From the NCBI GenBank assembly GCA_023391285.1, contig JAEWBF010000117.1:11168-75167 (forward strand): a stretch of DNA of 64,000 nucleotides, in the 5' to 3' direction. Every line of letters begins with the position of its first letter. Position 1 is the first letter of the stretch. A model generated the notes under the pieces. That model saw nothing but the letters and a program-made list of their open reading frames with translations, did not search any database and had not been told where the DNA came from. This stretch comes from Verrucomicrobiota bacterium. GTDB lineage: Bacteria > Verrucomicrobiota > Verrucomicrobiia > Opitutales > Opitutaceae. The translations under genes were made by a program, and so were the position numbers. Shown piece by piece: positions 35,002-43,629 of the stretch.

Positions 35002-36363
35002 ATGACCACGTCGCGAAAAGTCTTCCTCGCGCTCGCGCTGCTCGATGCGGCGTCGGTCTTCGTCGTCTTCAACGTGGTGAGTTTTGCGCGCGGGGTTTCC
35101 GCCGGTCCGCTGATCTTCTCGGCCCTGATCGTGCCCTATCTGATTCTTACCTTCGCGATCTACCTCATCGACGGCTATCGCTCGCGCACCGACATGCTGA
35201 GCCTCGACTACACGAGCGAGCACGTAATCGCACTATTCAGCGCGCTGCTTGCGACGCTGCTGCTGACCTTCGTGATCTTCCCATCGGGCTACGAACTTCA
35301 GTCGAGCCGTATCGTCATCGCTCTCAGCTACGTTATCCTGATCCCGCTCACCCTCACCTATCGCCGCGTGCTCTGCCAGCGCATGGAGTCGGTTCGCGTT
35401 TCGCGCAGCATTGTTTTTATCGGAGATGAAGCGAGCTACCAGGCATTCCGAGCCGAATACGAACGACTCGAGATGATTCAGCCGCTGATCTACGCGCGAG
35501 GCGAGACTCCGGCAACTCAGTCTGACGCCGTTGCCACCCGCCCTTTCAGCGAAGTCATCGATGGGGCTCTCTCCGGGAACATCTCCGTCGAAGCCATCGT
35601 TCTTCGCGAAAGCGCCCGCGAGCTCCAGCCCGATGTTTCACGCAAGCTCGTCGAACTCTATTTCGGCGGCCTCCCTACCTACACGCTCGAACTTTTTCAC
35701 CAGGTCTACTGGCGAAAGATTCCGCTCTACCGCCTCAACCAGACCTGGCTTTTCCAAGAGGGTTTTCCGATCGCGCGCGAACCCGTCTTCGAACGCCTGA
35801 AGCGCGCCACCGACATCCTCCTGGCGTCGGTCGGCATCGCTCTCGCCTCACCCATCGTCCTGCTCGGCGCAATCGCCGTCTGGCTCGAAAGCGGACGGCC
35901 CCTTTTCTTTAAACAAAAGCGCATCGGCCGAAACCAGGTTCCTTTCGTGGTCCGCAAACTTCGCTCCATGCGCGTAGGGTCGGACAAAGGAGATCTCTAC
36001 ACGCGGCCCGACGACAACCGCGTCACGCGTGTCGGCCGGTTCTTGCGCGCAACACGCATCGACGAATTCCCGCAACTCTGGAATGTCCTGCGCGGCGACA
36101 TGAGCCTCATCGGCCCGCGCGCCGAATGGGACCGCTTGGTCGAAAACTATCAGCGTGAAATCCCCTGCTATCATTTCCGCCATCTCGTCAAACCCGGCAT
36201 CACCGGCTGGGCCCAGATCAACTATCCCTACGGTGCCAGCACCGAAGACACCCTCCGCAAACTCGAATACGACCTCTACTACATCCGCCACTTCTCCTTC
36301 CGCCTCGATGCCGCAATCATCCTGAAGACGATCCACGTCATGCTCTTTGGCAAAGGCCGGTGA
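35002..36363 (+). CDS. Polyprenyl-phosphate sugar phosphotransferase (WbaP/WcaJ-type)
   Basis: A 453-residue initiating enzyme. Four or five hydrophobic segments occupy residues 5-125, a soluble middle domain follows, and the catalytic domain starts near residue 255 (FERLKRATDILLASVGIALA). Catalytic-domain motifs are LFFKQKRIGRNQVPF, VVRKLRSMR, RIDEFPQLWNVLRGDMSLIG with the DE pair, and PGITGWAQINYPYGAS. These enzymes transfer a sugar-1-phosphate from a nucleotide sugar to undecaprenyl phosphate, starting repeat-unit synthesis at the inner membrane. It lies at the downstream end of the glycosyltransferase run. Confidence 0.93.
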   Translation: MTTSRKVFLALALLDAASVFVVFNVVSFARGVSAGPLIFSALIVPYLILTFAIYLIDGYRSRTDMLSLDYTSEHVIALFSALLATLLLTFVIFPSGYELQSSRIVIALSYVILIPLTLTYRRVLCQRMESVRVSRSIVFIGDEASYQAFRAEYERLEMIQPLIYARGETPATQSDAVATRPFSEVIDGALSGNISVEAIVLRESARELQPDVSRKLVELYFGGLPTYTLELFHQVYWRKIPLYRLNQTWLFQEGFPIAREPVFERLKRATDILLASVGIALASPIVLLGAIAVWLESGRPLFFKQKRIGRNQVPFVVRKLRSMRVGSDKGDLYTRPDDNRVTRVGRFLRATRIDEFPQLWNVLRGDMSLIGPRAEWDRLVENYQREIPCYHFRHLVKPGITGWAQINYPYGASTEDTLRKLEYDLYYIRHFSFRLDAAIILKTIHVMLFGKGR

Positions 36364-36366
36364 CCG

Positions 36367-37839
36367 ATGAAGCCACTTGTCACCGCCCTCTCACTGCTCG
36401 CCATCATCGTGACCGTAGCCCTCGCGGGACTGCGGGTGCAATCCGCGGAAGCGACCGCTGTCGGCGGCGCCGTTCCCCAAACGTCCGGTTGCGAGATCGA
36501 AAGCGCGTTCAATATCTGGCGCGCCGCGCACGGCCAGCCGGTTTACGGGGACAGCTCGCGCGTGCCATTCGCCGGCACCTATTTCAATTGGCTGTTCTAC
36601 TCCAGCTACGGCGCAATCGTCCGCGCCTTTGCCGCTGCCGACGACACGGCGCAACTCTATCGACTCGCGCGCCAGCTCACCTTGCTCGGGGCGTTGTTCG
36701 GAACTGCCGTATTCACGGGGCTGCTCGTTCGGGTCAATCGTTCTGCCGGCGGTTCACGCATCGCATTCGCAGCGGCAATGGGAGTGGCGATGTTCTTTGG
36801 AGTCCTCCCCGGCTGGTGGGTGATCACTGCGCGTCCCGATATATGGGGCCTCGCGCTCGAAGCAGCAGGCCTCGTTTGGTTTCTTGCGTGGCATCGCCGC
36901 GTGCCACCCGGCGCCGTCCTCGGAGCTGCCGTGTTCTTTTATCTGGCCTGGTCTTTCAAACAAACCTTCGTCGCGGGACCCGCTGCGGTGGGTTTGTTCC
37001 TCGTATCTCATCGCAGCTGGCGCGATACGGTTCTTCTCGTCGCGTTCATGGGCGTGGCTATCGGTCTCACAATGTTTGTGATGGGACCTTCATACCGCTT
37101 CGGACTCTCGGAGACGGTCGCGGCCACCGGCTTCAACCTCTCCGTGGGCCGCGGCAATGCCGCGTCGGCCGCTTGGAAGCTTCTCTGGCTTCTGCTCGCC
37201 CTGCCACTTGTCTGGATCTCGCGTGCCGATCTGTTTGCGCGCGAAAACCGTTCGCTTCGTCAAGACGCGTTTCAGGTCGGGCTACTCGGCACGATCAGCA
37301 GCCTGGCGATCTTCGTCCCCTCTGCCTCCAAGGTCGGAGCCGCCACTAACTATTACTTCAGCCCCGCGCTGATGCTCACGCTCGCCGTGAGCGCTGCTCT
37401 TGCGGTCAACCCACCGAAGGAGCGTTACGTGCTGCCTTCCGCCCTCGTCTTACTCGCATTGCCACTCGCTGTGCTACTCGGCTTCGCCGGACGCACTCAT
37501 CTGACCGACGATGCCGCCGCGCTGGCGCAACGGTGGGCGGTGTGGAAAGATCGGCCGTCGCCCCGATTCTCATCTGACCTCAGTCTCAATATGCCACAAC
37601 CCGGCGACAGCTCGCCTGCTTTCATTCTCGGCTTCAACTACGAAGCCGATCGCGCACGAGGCCGCGTTTTCGAGGCGAACGGCATCGGGGGACTCATAGA
37701 AACAGGGTATTTCGCCTCGCTTCTTCTCCCCAGCAATACGCGCGACAGTTATGATGGAGGCTCGCTGAAGCGTTACATGCGCAGCGAGGAAGTGGCCGGA
37801 TTCGCCTTGTATCGCCGGGTCGACACGAGATCCGAGTAA
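36367..37839 (+). CDS. Multi-spanning membrane protein, possible GT-C enzyme
   Basis: A 490-residue protein with an N-terminal hydrophobic segment (residues 5-25), about ten more, and a soluble C-terminal tail from about residue 385. The first loop has TSGCEIESAFNIWRAAHGQP and SRVPFAGTYFNWLFY; E-x-E and the AxHGQPVY pattern are common in GT-C-like membrane proteins of glycan clusters. It lies 3 bp after WbaP and is the last gene of the run. It does not share the DD loop of the genes at 10087 and 24280. Function not established. Confidence 0.5.
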   Translation: MKPLVTALSLLAIIVTVALAGLRVQSAEATAVGGAVPQTSGCEIESAFNIWRAAHGQPVYGDSSRVPFAGTYFNWLFYSSYGAIVRAFAAADDTAQLYRLARQLTLLGALFGTAVFTGLLVRVNRSAGGSRIAFAAAMGVAMFFGVLPGWWVITARPDIWGLALEAAGLVWFLAWHRRVPPGAVLGAAVFFYLAWSFKQTFVAGPAAVGLFLVSHRSWRDTVLLVAFMGVAIGLTMFVMGPSYRFGLSETVAATGFNLSVGRGNAASAAWKLLWLLLALPLVWISRADLFARENRSLRQDAFQVGLLGTISSLAIFVPSASKVGAATNYYFSPALMLTLAVSAALAVNPPKERYVLPSALVLLALPLAVLLGFAGRTHLTDDAAALAQRWAVWKDRPSPRFSSDLSLNMPQPGDSSPAFILGFNYEADRARGRVFEANGIGGLIETGYFASLLLPSNTRDSYDGGSLKRYMRSEEVAGFALYRRVDTRSE

Positions 37840-37855
37840 CGCAACTGCTACGGTC

Positions 37856-37876
37856 GTTTGCCCGGGAGGCGCAAAC
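37856..37876 (+). terminator. Possible hairpin after the glycan operon
   Basis: GTTTGC (37856-37861) and GCAAAC (37871-37876) form a perfect 6-bp inverted repeat around a 9-nt loop, 16 bp after the last glycan gene. There is no run of T afterwards, so a classical intrinsic terminator is doubtful. The rest of the 79-bp gap (37840-37918) shows nothing else clear. Confidence 0.25.
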
Positions 37877-37918
37877 ACATGTATTGCGGGCGGAACTTCC
37901 TGCTCCTGTCTTATTCAC

Positions 37919-39304
37919 GTGCAACGTTACGACTTCCTCGTCCTCGGCGGCGGCAGCGCCGGATTCAACGCCGCTCGCCTCGCCGTCTCCCTTGGCTTGA
38001 AGACCGCCATTGTCGACGGTGCGCGCGAACTCGGCGGGCTTTGCATCCTCCGCGGCTGCATGCCGTCGAAAACCCTGCTCTACATCGCCGATGTCCTTCA
38101 TCTCGCCCGCAAGGGTCGCACGTTCGGCTTAAAAATTCCTTCGGCGGAGGCTGACATGCGCGCGATCCACGCGCGGAAAAAGAAGATCATCGCCGAGTTC
38201 GCCGACTACCGCGTCAAAGCGCTCGAGAACGGGAAATTCGATCTCATCCGCGCGCACGGCCACTTCATCGATCCGCACACCCTCGAGCTTTCCGATGGGC
38301 GATCGGTCCGGGCTAAACACATCCTCATCGCCACGGGCTCAAAGCCGTCCGTTCCCGCCGTTCCCGGTCTCGCCGACACGCCGTTCTGGACGAGTGACGA
38401 CGTCCTCGACCTCGATTTCGTCCCGAAAAGCGTGCTCGTCCTCGGCGGCGGCATCGTCGCCTGCGAACTCGCCCAGTTCCTCAACCGCATCGGCGCGCGC
38501 GTCACCCTCGTGCAACGAAGCATCAACATCCTTCGCGACCACTCCGCGGCTGCCTCCGATGTCGTGCAGCAGGCGTTTCGCGACGAAGGCATCGAGGTGT
38601 TCGCCGGCACGCATCTGCAAAAAGTGTGGCGCGATGACCGCGGCGTCGCCGTCAAATTCCTCTGCGCCGGCAAGGTCGTCACCCGCCGCGCCGCCCATCT
38701 CTTCAACGCCCTCGGCCGCACGCCCAACACCGCCTCGCTCAATCTTTCCGCCGCCGGCGTAAAAACCCGCATCACCGAACAGATCGTCATCAACCGCTGG
38801 CATCAAACCACCACCCCGCACATCTACGCCGCGGGCGACTGCTCCGGTCCCGCCGAGATCGTTCACGTCGCCATCCAACAAGGCGAACTCGTCGCCCGCC
38901 ACGCCGCCGGCATCCGCAAACTCAAGCCCGTCGACTACTCGCTCCTCCTCAACGTCGTCTTCACCGATCCCCAACTCGCCACCATCGGGCTCCTCGAACG
39001 CGACCTGCAGCGCAAGAAGCGCAAATACCTCGTCGCCTCGTATCCATTTAACGATCACGGCAAATCCATCCTGATGGACGCCAACTACGGCTACGTGAAA
39101 GTCATCGCCGAGCCGCGCCGCGGCCGCATCCTCGGCGCCGAAATCGTCGGCAAAGACGCCGGCGAGCTCATTCACGCTTTCAGCGGTCCGCTTGCCATGC
39201 GCGCCACCGTCTTCGACCTCCTCCGCGCACCGTGGTATCATCCCACGCTCGCCGAGATCGTCACCTATCCGCTCGAAGAAATCGCCGAGCAGATCAAAAA
39301 GTAG
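37919..39304 (+). CDS. FAD-dependent pyridine nucleotide-disulfide oxidoreductase (Lpd/MerA-like)
   Basis: A 461-residue flavoprotein. It has an N-terminal FAD motif (FLVLGGGSAGFNAA), the redox-active disulfide GLCILRGCMPSK with C-x4-C spacing, the NAD(P) motif LVLGGGIVACELAQFLNRIG, the second FAD motif TPHIYAAGDCSG, and the C-terminal YHPTLAEIV carrying the His-Glu pair used as catalytic base. It therefore looks catalytically complete. Family members include dihydrolipoyl dehydrogenase, mercuric reductase and glutathione reductase; no lipoyl-complex genes are near, so the electron acceptor is open. The GTG start is inferred from the FAD motif position. It converges on hisA with a 9-bp gap. 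Confidence 0.85.
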   Translation: MQRYDFLVLGGGSAGFNAARLAVSLGLKTAIVDGARELGGLCILRGCMPSKTLLYIADVLHLARKGRTFGLKIPSAEADMRAIHARKKKIIAEFADYRVKALENGKFDLIRAHGHFIDPHTLELSDGRSVRAKHILIATGSKPSVPAVPGLADTPFWTSDDVLDLDFVPKSVLVLGGGIVACELAQFLNRIGARVTLVQRSINILRDHSAAASDVVQQAFRDEGIEVFAGTHLQKVWRDDRGVAVKFLCAGKVVTRRAAHLFNALGRTPNTASLNLSAAGVKTRITEQIVINRWHQTTTPHIYAAGDCSGPAEIVHVAIQQGELVARHAAGIRKLKPVDYSLLLNVVFTDPQLATIGLLERDLQRKKRKYLVASYPFNDHGKSILMDANYGYVKVIAEPRRGRILGAEIVGKDAGELIHAFSGPLAMRATVFDLLRAPWYHPTLAEIVTYPLEEIAEQIKK

Positions 39305-39313
39305 CGCGCTGCT

Positions 39314-40054
39314 TCAGCTCGCGCCTCTCGTCCCCGCGATCTCGAGCAGATCGCGCAACTCCACGCGCTGCTCGTAAAGCGCTTTCCCCACGATCACTCC
39401 GTCAAGACGGACGTGACGCTGCGCCAGCTTCGCCAATTCGATCACATCTTCACGCCGGCTCACGCCGCCGCTCGCAATCACCCGAAACTTTCCCGCATTC
39501 AACATCGCCTCCTGCGCCGGATAATTTGGCCCCGTCAGCATTCCGTCCGTGCCGATGTCCGTGTGAATGATCGTCGCTACCCCGAGCGCGTCCATCCTCT
39601 GCGCGAGCGCAATCGCGCTCATGTCCGACGTCGCCACCCAGCCCTTGACCGCCACTTGGCCATTTTTCGCGTCGATTCCGACCGCAATCTTCTCGCCGAA
39701 ACTCTGCACCAGTTCGCCGACAAACCCCTCGCTCTCCGCCGCGCGCGTCCCAATCACCACTCGACTCACCCCAAATCCCAGCGCCCGCTCCACCGCCGCG
39801 CGCGTCCGCAATCCGCCGCCGAGCTGCACCTTCATCCCAATCGCCGCGATCGCCTGCACCGCCGCGAGATTCTGCGGTTCCCCCGCAAAGGCCCCGTCAA
39901 GGTCGACTACATGAACCCACTCACTGCCCGCCGCGCGAAACTGCTGCGCCACGTCGGCCGGGTTTTCCGCATAGACCGTTTCCTGGTCGGCGCGTCCTTG
40001 CGTCAGCCGCACACAGCGGCCGCCTTTGATGTCGATGGCGGGATAAATCGTCAT
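39314..40054 (-). CDS. hisA: Phosphoribosylformimino-AICAR phosphate isomerase
   Basis: A 246-residue (beta/alpha)8 protein catalysing the Amadori isomerisation in histidine synthesis. The motif YPAIDIKGGRCVRL carries the catalytic Asp of strand 1, and IIHTDIGTDGMLTGPN carries the second catalytic Asp, with phosphate-binding VIASGGVSRREDV and DGVIVGKALYE. I take ATG 40054 (MTIYPAI), two codons after a possible TTG. The gene stands alone, with no other his gene in the window. It is divergent from the M42 peptidase gene, 47 bp away. Confidence 0.95.
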   Translation of the reverse strand: MTIYPAIDIKGGRCVRLTQGRADQETVYAENPADVAQQFRAAGSEWVHVVDLDGAFAGEPQNLAAVQAIAAIGMKVQLGGGLRTRAAVERALGFGVSRVVIGTRAAESEGFVGELVQSFGEKIAVGIDAKNGQVAVKGWVATSDMSAIALAQRMDALGVATIIHTDIGTDGMLTGPNYPAQEAMLNAGKFRVIASGGVSRREDVIELAKLAQRHVRLDGVIVGKALYEQRVELRDLLEIAGTRGAS

Positions 40055-40101
40055 TCGCAAAAACGCTTTGCGCCCCCGACCACCGGCGCGAGACTAAAAC
40101 C

Positions 40102-41166
40102 ATGCCCGATTATCAGGTGCCCACTTTTCTCGCCGAACTGCTCCATGCCCGCTCGCCTTCCGGCTACGAATCCGAAGCGCAAGCCGTCTTCGATCGCCAC
40201 GTCAAACCGTCCGCCGACGAATACCGCAACGATGCCCTCGGTAACCGCATCGCCACGCTCAACCCCGCGGGCGATCCCGTCCTCATGCTCGCCGGCCACA
40301 TGGACGAACTCGGCCTCATCATCACCTACGTCAACAAAGACGGCTTTCTCTATTTCGACACCGTCGGGGGCCACGACCTTAGCGTCATTTCCGGCCGCCG
40401 CGTGATCATCCAGACCGAAAATGGTCCGGTCATCGGCGTCACCGGCAAGCGTGCGATCCACCTCATGGACGAAGAGGACCGCAAGAAGGTCCCGAAGAAG
40501 CACGAGATCTGGATCGATATCGGCGTCCGCTCGAAGAAAGAAGCGCTTGAGCGCATCGCGATCGGCGACGTCGCCACCTACGACCACGACCTGCAGATGA
40601 TCAACGGCTCGGTCGGCGCCGCCCGCGCCTTCGACAACAAGGTCGGCGCCTACATCGTCGGCGAAACCCTCCGCCGTCTCGCCAAGGAGAAAAAACTCGC
40701 CGCGAAAATTGTATCCGTGGCGACATCACAGGAGGAAATCGGCGTCCGCGGCGCGACCACCGCGGCCTATTCCGTCAATCCTCACCTCGCTGTCGCCATC
40801 GACGTCGGCCACGCAACCGACCACCCCGATTGCGACAACCGCCGCTTCGGCGAAACCAAACTCGGCGGCGGCCCGATCATCTGCCGCGGCGCCAATATCA
40901 ATCCCAAGATCTACCAGAAGCTCGTCGCCGCCGCTAAAAAGGCGGGCATCCCTTATCAACTCGAAGCCGACCCACGCCCCACCGGCACCGACGCCCGCGC
41001 GATCCAGATGGGCCGCGGCGGTGTCGCAACAGGACTCCTCAGCATCCCACTCCGTTACATGCATACGCCGAGCGAGGTCGTCGACCTCGAGGACGTCGAA
41101 CGCTGCGTAAAGCTGCTCGTCGAGTTCGCGCGCGCCCTGAAAAAAGGCGATTACGCTCACTGGTAG
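40102..41166 (+). CDS. M42-family metallo-aminopeptidase
   Basis: A 354-residue protein with all ligands of the dinuclear metal site of M42 enzymes: LAGHMDELG (His, Asp), AARAFDNKVGA (bridging Asp), ATSQEEIGVRG (general base Glu plus ligand Glu), VAIDVGHATD (Asp) and RYMHTPSEVV (His). M42 peptidases are cytoplasmic, form tetrahedral dodecamers, and trim N-terminal residues from short peptides left by the proteasome or proteases. Some relatives act as endoglucanase-like proteins by old naming only. The gene is divergent from hisA and convergent with the DUF4380-like gene. Confidence 0.93.
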   Translation: MPDYQVPTFLAELLHARSPSGYESEAQAVFDRHVKPSADEYRNDALGNRIATLNPAGDPVLMLAGHMDELGLIITYVNKDGFLYFDTVGGHDLSVISGRRVIIQTENGPVIGVTGKRAIHLMDEEDRKKVPKKHEIWIDIGVRSKKEALERIAIGDVATYDHDLQMINGSVGAARAFDNKVGAYIVGETLRRLAKEKKLAAKIVSVATSQEEIGVRGATTAAYSVNPHLAVAIDVGHATDHPDCDNRRFGETKLGGGPIICRGANINPKIYQKLVAAAKKAGIPYQLEADPRPTGTDARAIQMGRGGVATGLLSIPLRYMHTPSEVVDLEDVERCVKLLVEFARALKKGDYAHW

Positions 41167-41183
41167 GAAACGGAATCTTGTAG

Positions 41184-41203
41184 CGGAACGCGTGAGCGTT
41201 TCG
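41184..41203 (+). terminator. Hairpin between convergent genes, possible bidirectional terminator or dispersed repeat
   Basis: CGGAACGC (41184-41191) and GCGTTTCG (41196-41203) pair over 8 bp (one G-T wobble) around a GTGA tetraloop, a very stable GNRA loop. It lies between the converging M42 peptidase (stop 41166) and the DUF4380-like gene (stop 41236). No long T-run follows. Either a terminator or a member of a dispersed hairpin family. Confidence 0.45.
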
Positions 41204-41235
41204 TGTCTGCGCCGCCGGACGCCTCCCGCTCCGAA

Positions 41236-42132
41236 CTACTGCGCCGGCCCAAGCACAACCTCGAAACTCGCCTCCTGGTCGCGCGCAAAGAGCGGCGAGA
41301 GTTGTTCCAATTCGATCAGCGGCGCACGCGCTCCGCTGAGATACACCTGCGTCACGAAACCCTCATCCGGCGTCGACTCGACGCGCCCGGAGCTCACGCC
41401 CACCTTCACGCGAACGGTCTCGGCGCCAATTCGCGCCGTAAGCGGCTGCTGCCGAAATCCAAGTTTTTCCATCTTTCCCACATGGCGCAGGGTCAGCCGG
41501 GATCCCTCCGCCTGCACGTGCGGCGGCTCGGGAAACGTCTTGATCGGATGATCCCCGCGCCCGAGGTGAAGTTGCACGTAACCACGCGGTTCCTCAGTCG
41601 ACGGCTCCGTCCGCACGCTCACCTCGGCGTTCGCCAACACCTGCACGACATGAATGATCTGCGCCGCACGACGGCCGCCATCGATGCGCGCATCGCAACG
41701 CAACTCGCCGTCCTCCCACCGATAAATTCGCCGCAGTCGCGGCCACTCGTCTCCCGTGCTCGGCATCAACAACTCCAACCGACCGCCCTCAACATCCACC
41801 CTTTCCGCCGCGCTCGCCTCCCACGCCGACGGCGGCGGCCAGTTGCGCGACCATTCCGATTGAGGGCCAAGCCACACGCGATGCCCGCCCCACTCGGCGC
41901 GATTGCTCAAATCCGGCGGAACGTAGAGCAGGTTGTCGCCGCCCGCGGGTCCGAAAAAAATCAGCCGCGCCCGCGCCACCGAGACCACCGCTTCATAAGT
42001 CCCGGACGTCGACGCATACGCCCGCTCGCCGCTCCACTCCGTCTCTCGCCATTGCGACTGGTCCGCGCTGAAACCCGCTAAAGGACTCGCCAACATCATC
42101 ACCATCGCGCCAGCGCACAGGATCACCTTCAT
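41236..42132 (-). CDS. Secreted DUF4380-like protein
   Basis: A 298-residue protein with a likely signal peptide (MKVILCAGAMVMMLASPLAG, cleaved near FSA). The mature part carries LIFFGPAGGDNLLYVPPDLS, a WGGHRVWLGPQ block and NWPPPSAW. These G-G-x-x-L-x-V, GG.R.W.GPQ and WPP elements match DUF4380 proteins as I know them, which are galactose-mutarotase-like beta-sandwiches of unknown function. A perfect Shine-Dalgarno, AAGGAGG, lies 2 nt before the ATG (plus-strand 42135-42141), unlike its neighbours. Probably periplasmic carbohydrate binding, but this is inference. Confidence 0.65.
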   Translation of the reverse strand: MKVILCAGAMVMMLASPLAGFSADQSQWRETEWSGERAYASTSGTYEAVVSVARARLIFFGPAGGDNLLYVPPDLSNRAEWGGHRVWLGPQSEWSRNWPPPSAWEASAAERVDVEGGRLELLMPSTGDEWPRLRRIYRWEDGELRCDARIDGGRRAAQIIHVVQVLANAEVSVRTEPSTEEPRGYVQLHLGRGDHPIKTFPEPPHVQAEGSRLTLRHVGKMEKLGFRQQPLTARIGAETVRVKVGVSSGRVESTPDEGFVTQVYLSGARAPLIELEQLSPLFARDQEASFEVVLGPAQ

Positions 42133-42134
42133 CG

Positions 42135-42141
42135 CCTCCTT
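42135..42141 (-). promoter_or_regulatory. Strong Shine-Dalgarno before the DUF4380-like gene
   Basis: CCTCCTT on the plus strand reads AAGGAGG on the coding strand, two bases before the ATG at 42132. It is the clearest ribosome-binding site in the window; almost all other starts have none, so it supports this start and suggests stronger or different translation. Confidence 0.6.
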
Positions 42142-42250
42142 CTTTCTTCAACTCTTCCGATCTCGCAACCAATTCATGCACGCTCGCGAGTTGAGATAGC
42201 ACACTTCTCCCCAGCGTGCCCGCCTCTCAGTCGAAATGGACGCCTCGACA

Positions 42251-42264
42251 AGGCGTTTACGCCT
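42251..42264 (-). terminator. Small hairpin just downstream of clpX
   Basis: AGGCG (42251-42255) and CGCCT (42260-42264) form a 5-bp stem around TTTA, 10 bp beyond the clpX stop (42274, minus strand). No U-tract follows on the minus strand. Weak terminator candidate; the remaining gap 42133-42273 shows nothing else clear apart from the ribosome-binding site above. Confidence 0.2.
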
Positions 42265-42273
42265 GCCGGCCGA

Positions 42274-43569
42274 TCAAGCCGCGTCCTGCTTCGGCTCGCC
42301 TTTGTCGATCCGCCGCAGCGTCGGCCGCTTCCGACCACTCACCACACCCGCATCGATCACCACCTCCGCCACGTCTTCGCGCTGCGGAAGTTCATACATC
42401 ACCTCGAGCATCAAGCTTTCGAGAATGGAACGGAGCGCACGAGCGCCGGTTTTCAGTTCGATCGCTCTCTGCGCGATCGCCCGAATCGCATCGGTCGTGA
42501 GTCGCAGCCGAACGCCGTCCATCGCGAACAGCTTCGAATACTGCTTTACCATCGCGTTCTTCGTGCGCAGCAGAACTTTCTCGAGATCCGCCACCGAAAG
42601 CTGATCGAGCACCGACACCACCGGCAAACGTCCGATGAATTCCGGGATCATGCCGAAGCGAATCAGATCTTCCGGCGCGAGCGCCTTCATCATCTCTTCC
42701 GGCTTGAGCGATTGCTCCTGCTGCGCGCGGATCGACGCGAACCCGAGGCTGCGCTGCCCCAGACGTCGCTGCACCAACCCTTCCAATCCGACGAACGCAC
42801 CGCCGCAGATGAAGAGGATGTTCGACGTATTGATCTGCACGTATTCCTGATTCGGATGCTTGCGCCCACCCTGCGGGGGAACGTTGCACGTCGTGCCTTC
42901 GAGAATCTTCAGCAGCGCCTGCTGCACGCCTTCGCCGGAAACATCACGCGTGATCGAAACGTTCTCCGTCTTGCGACCGATCTTGTCGATTTCGTCGATG
43001 TAGATGATGCCGCATTCCGCGCGCTTCACGTCGTAATTCGCGTTCTGCAGCAAACGCAGCACGACATTCTCGACATCTTCGCCAACGTAGCCCGCCTCCG
43101 TGAGGGTCGTCGCGTCGGAAATCGCAAACGGCACATCAAGGATCTTCGCCAGCGTGCGCGCCAGGAGCGTCTTACCCGAACCGGTCGGACCAACCAGCAG
43201 GATATTGCTCTTCTCGACATCGACGTCGTTGAACTCGGGCGACAGCGCCAGCGATTCCTTGCCCGACTGCCCGGCATCGAACATCAGTCGCTTGTAGTGG
43301 TTATAAACCGCGACGGAGAGAACCTTCTTCGCGTGATCCTGACCGATGACGAAATCATCCAGCGTGCGCTTGATCTCCGAGGGCTTCACCAGACGCACCG
43401 GCGGGCGCGTCTCGGCCGTGGGCGCCTTCACCTCGCGGTCGATGATCGTCTTGCAGACGTTCACGCACGAGTCGCAGATATAAACGCCGGGACCGGCGAT
43501 GATCTTCTTCACCTCGGCCTGCGACTTCCCGCAGAACGAGCAGAGGGTCATGCGGGACGATTTGGCCAT
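42274..43569 (-). CDS. clpX: ATP-dependent Clp protease ATP-binding subunit ClpX
   Basis: A 431-residue AAA+ unfoldase. The N-terminal C4 zinc finger is visible (CSFCGKSQAEVKK then VYICDSCVNVCK). It has Walker A GPTGSGKT, the pore loop EAGYVGEDV, Walker B IIYIDEIDKI, and the sensor region with an LGF ClpP-docking loop (RSLGFASI). ClpX recognises tagged or unfolded substrates and feeds them into ClpP. Length is normal. It follows clpP by 60 bp in the order tig-clpP-clpX, the standard arrangement. The start ATG is preceded by no Shine-Dalgarno. Confidence 0.97.
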   Translation of the reverse strand: MAKSSRMTLCSFCGKSQAEVKKIIAGPGVYICDSCVNVCKTIIDREVKAPTAETRPPVRLVKPSEIKRTLDDFVIGQDHAKKVLSVAVYNHYKRLMFDAGQSGKESLALSPEFNDVDVEKSNILLVGPTGSGKTLLARTLAKILDVPFAISDATTLTEAGYVGEDVENVVLRLLQNANYDVKRAECGIIYIDEIDKIGRKTENVSITRDVSGEGVQQALLKILEGTTCNVPPQGGRKHPNQEYVQINTSNILFICGGAFVGLEGLVQRRLGQRSLGFASIRAQQEQSLKPEEMMKALAPEDLIRFGMIPEFIGRLPVVSVLDQLSVADLEKVLLRTKNAMVKQYSKLFAMDGVRLRLTTDAIRAIAQRAIELKTGARALRSILESLMLEVMYELPQREDVAEVVIDAGVVSGRKRPTLRRIDKGEPKQDAA

Positions 43570-43629
43570 AGCGACAAGATGTGCGGCTGCGCGCGCGAGT
43601 CGAGGATCTAGACCTTTTTAACCAGTTCT

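Noticed and set aside
37856..37876. Strong intrinsic terminator of the glycan operon
   Set aside because: Only a 6-bp stem with a 9-nt loop and no T-run; kept as a weak feature only.
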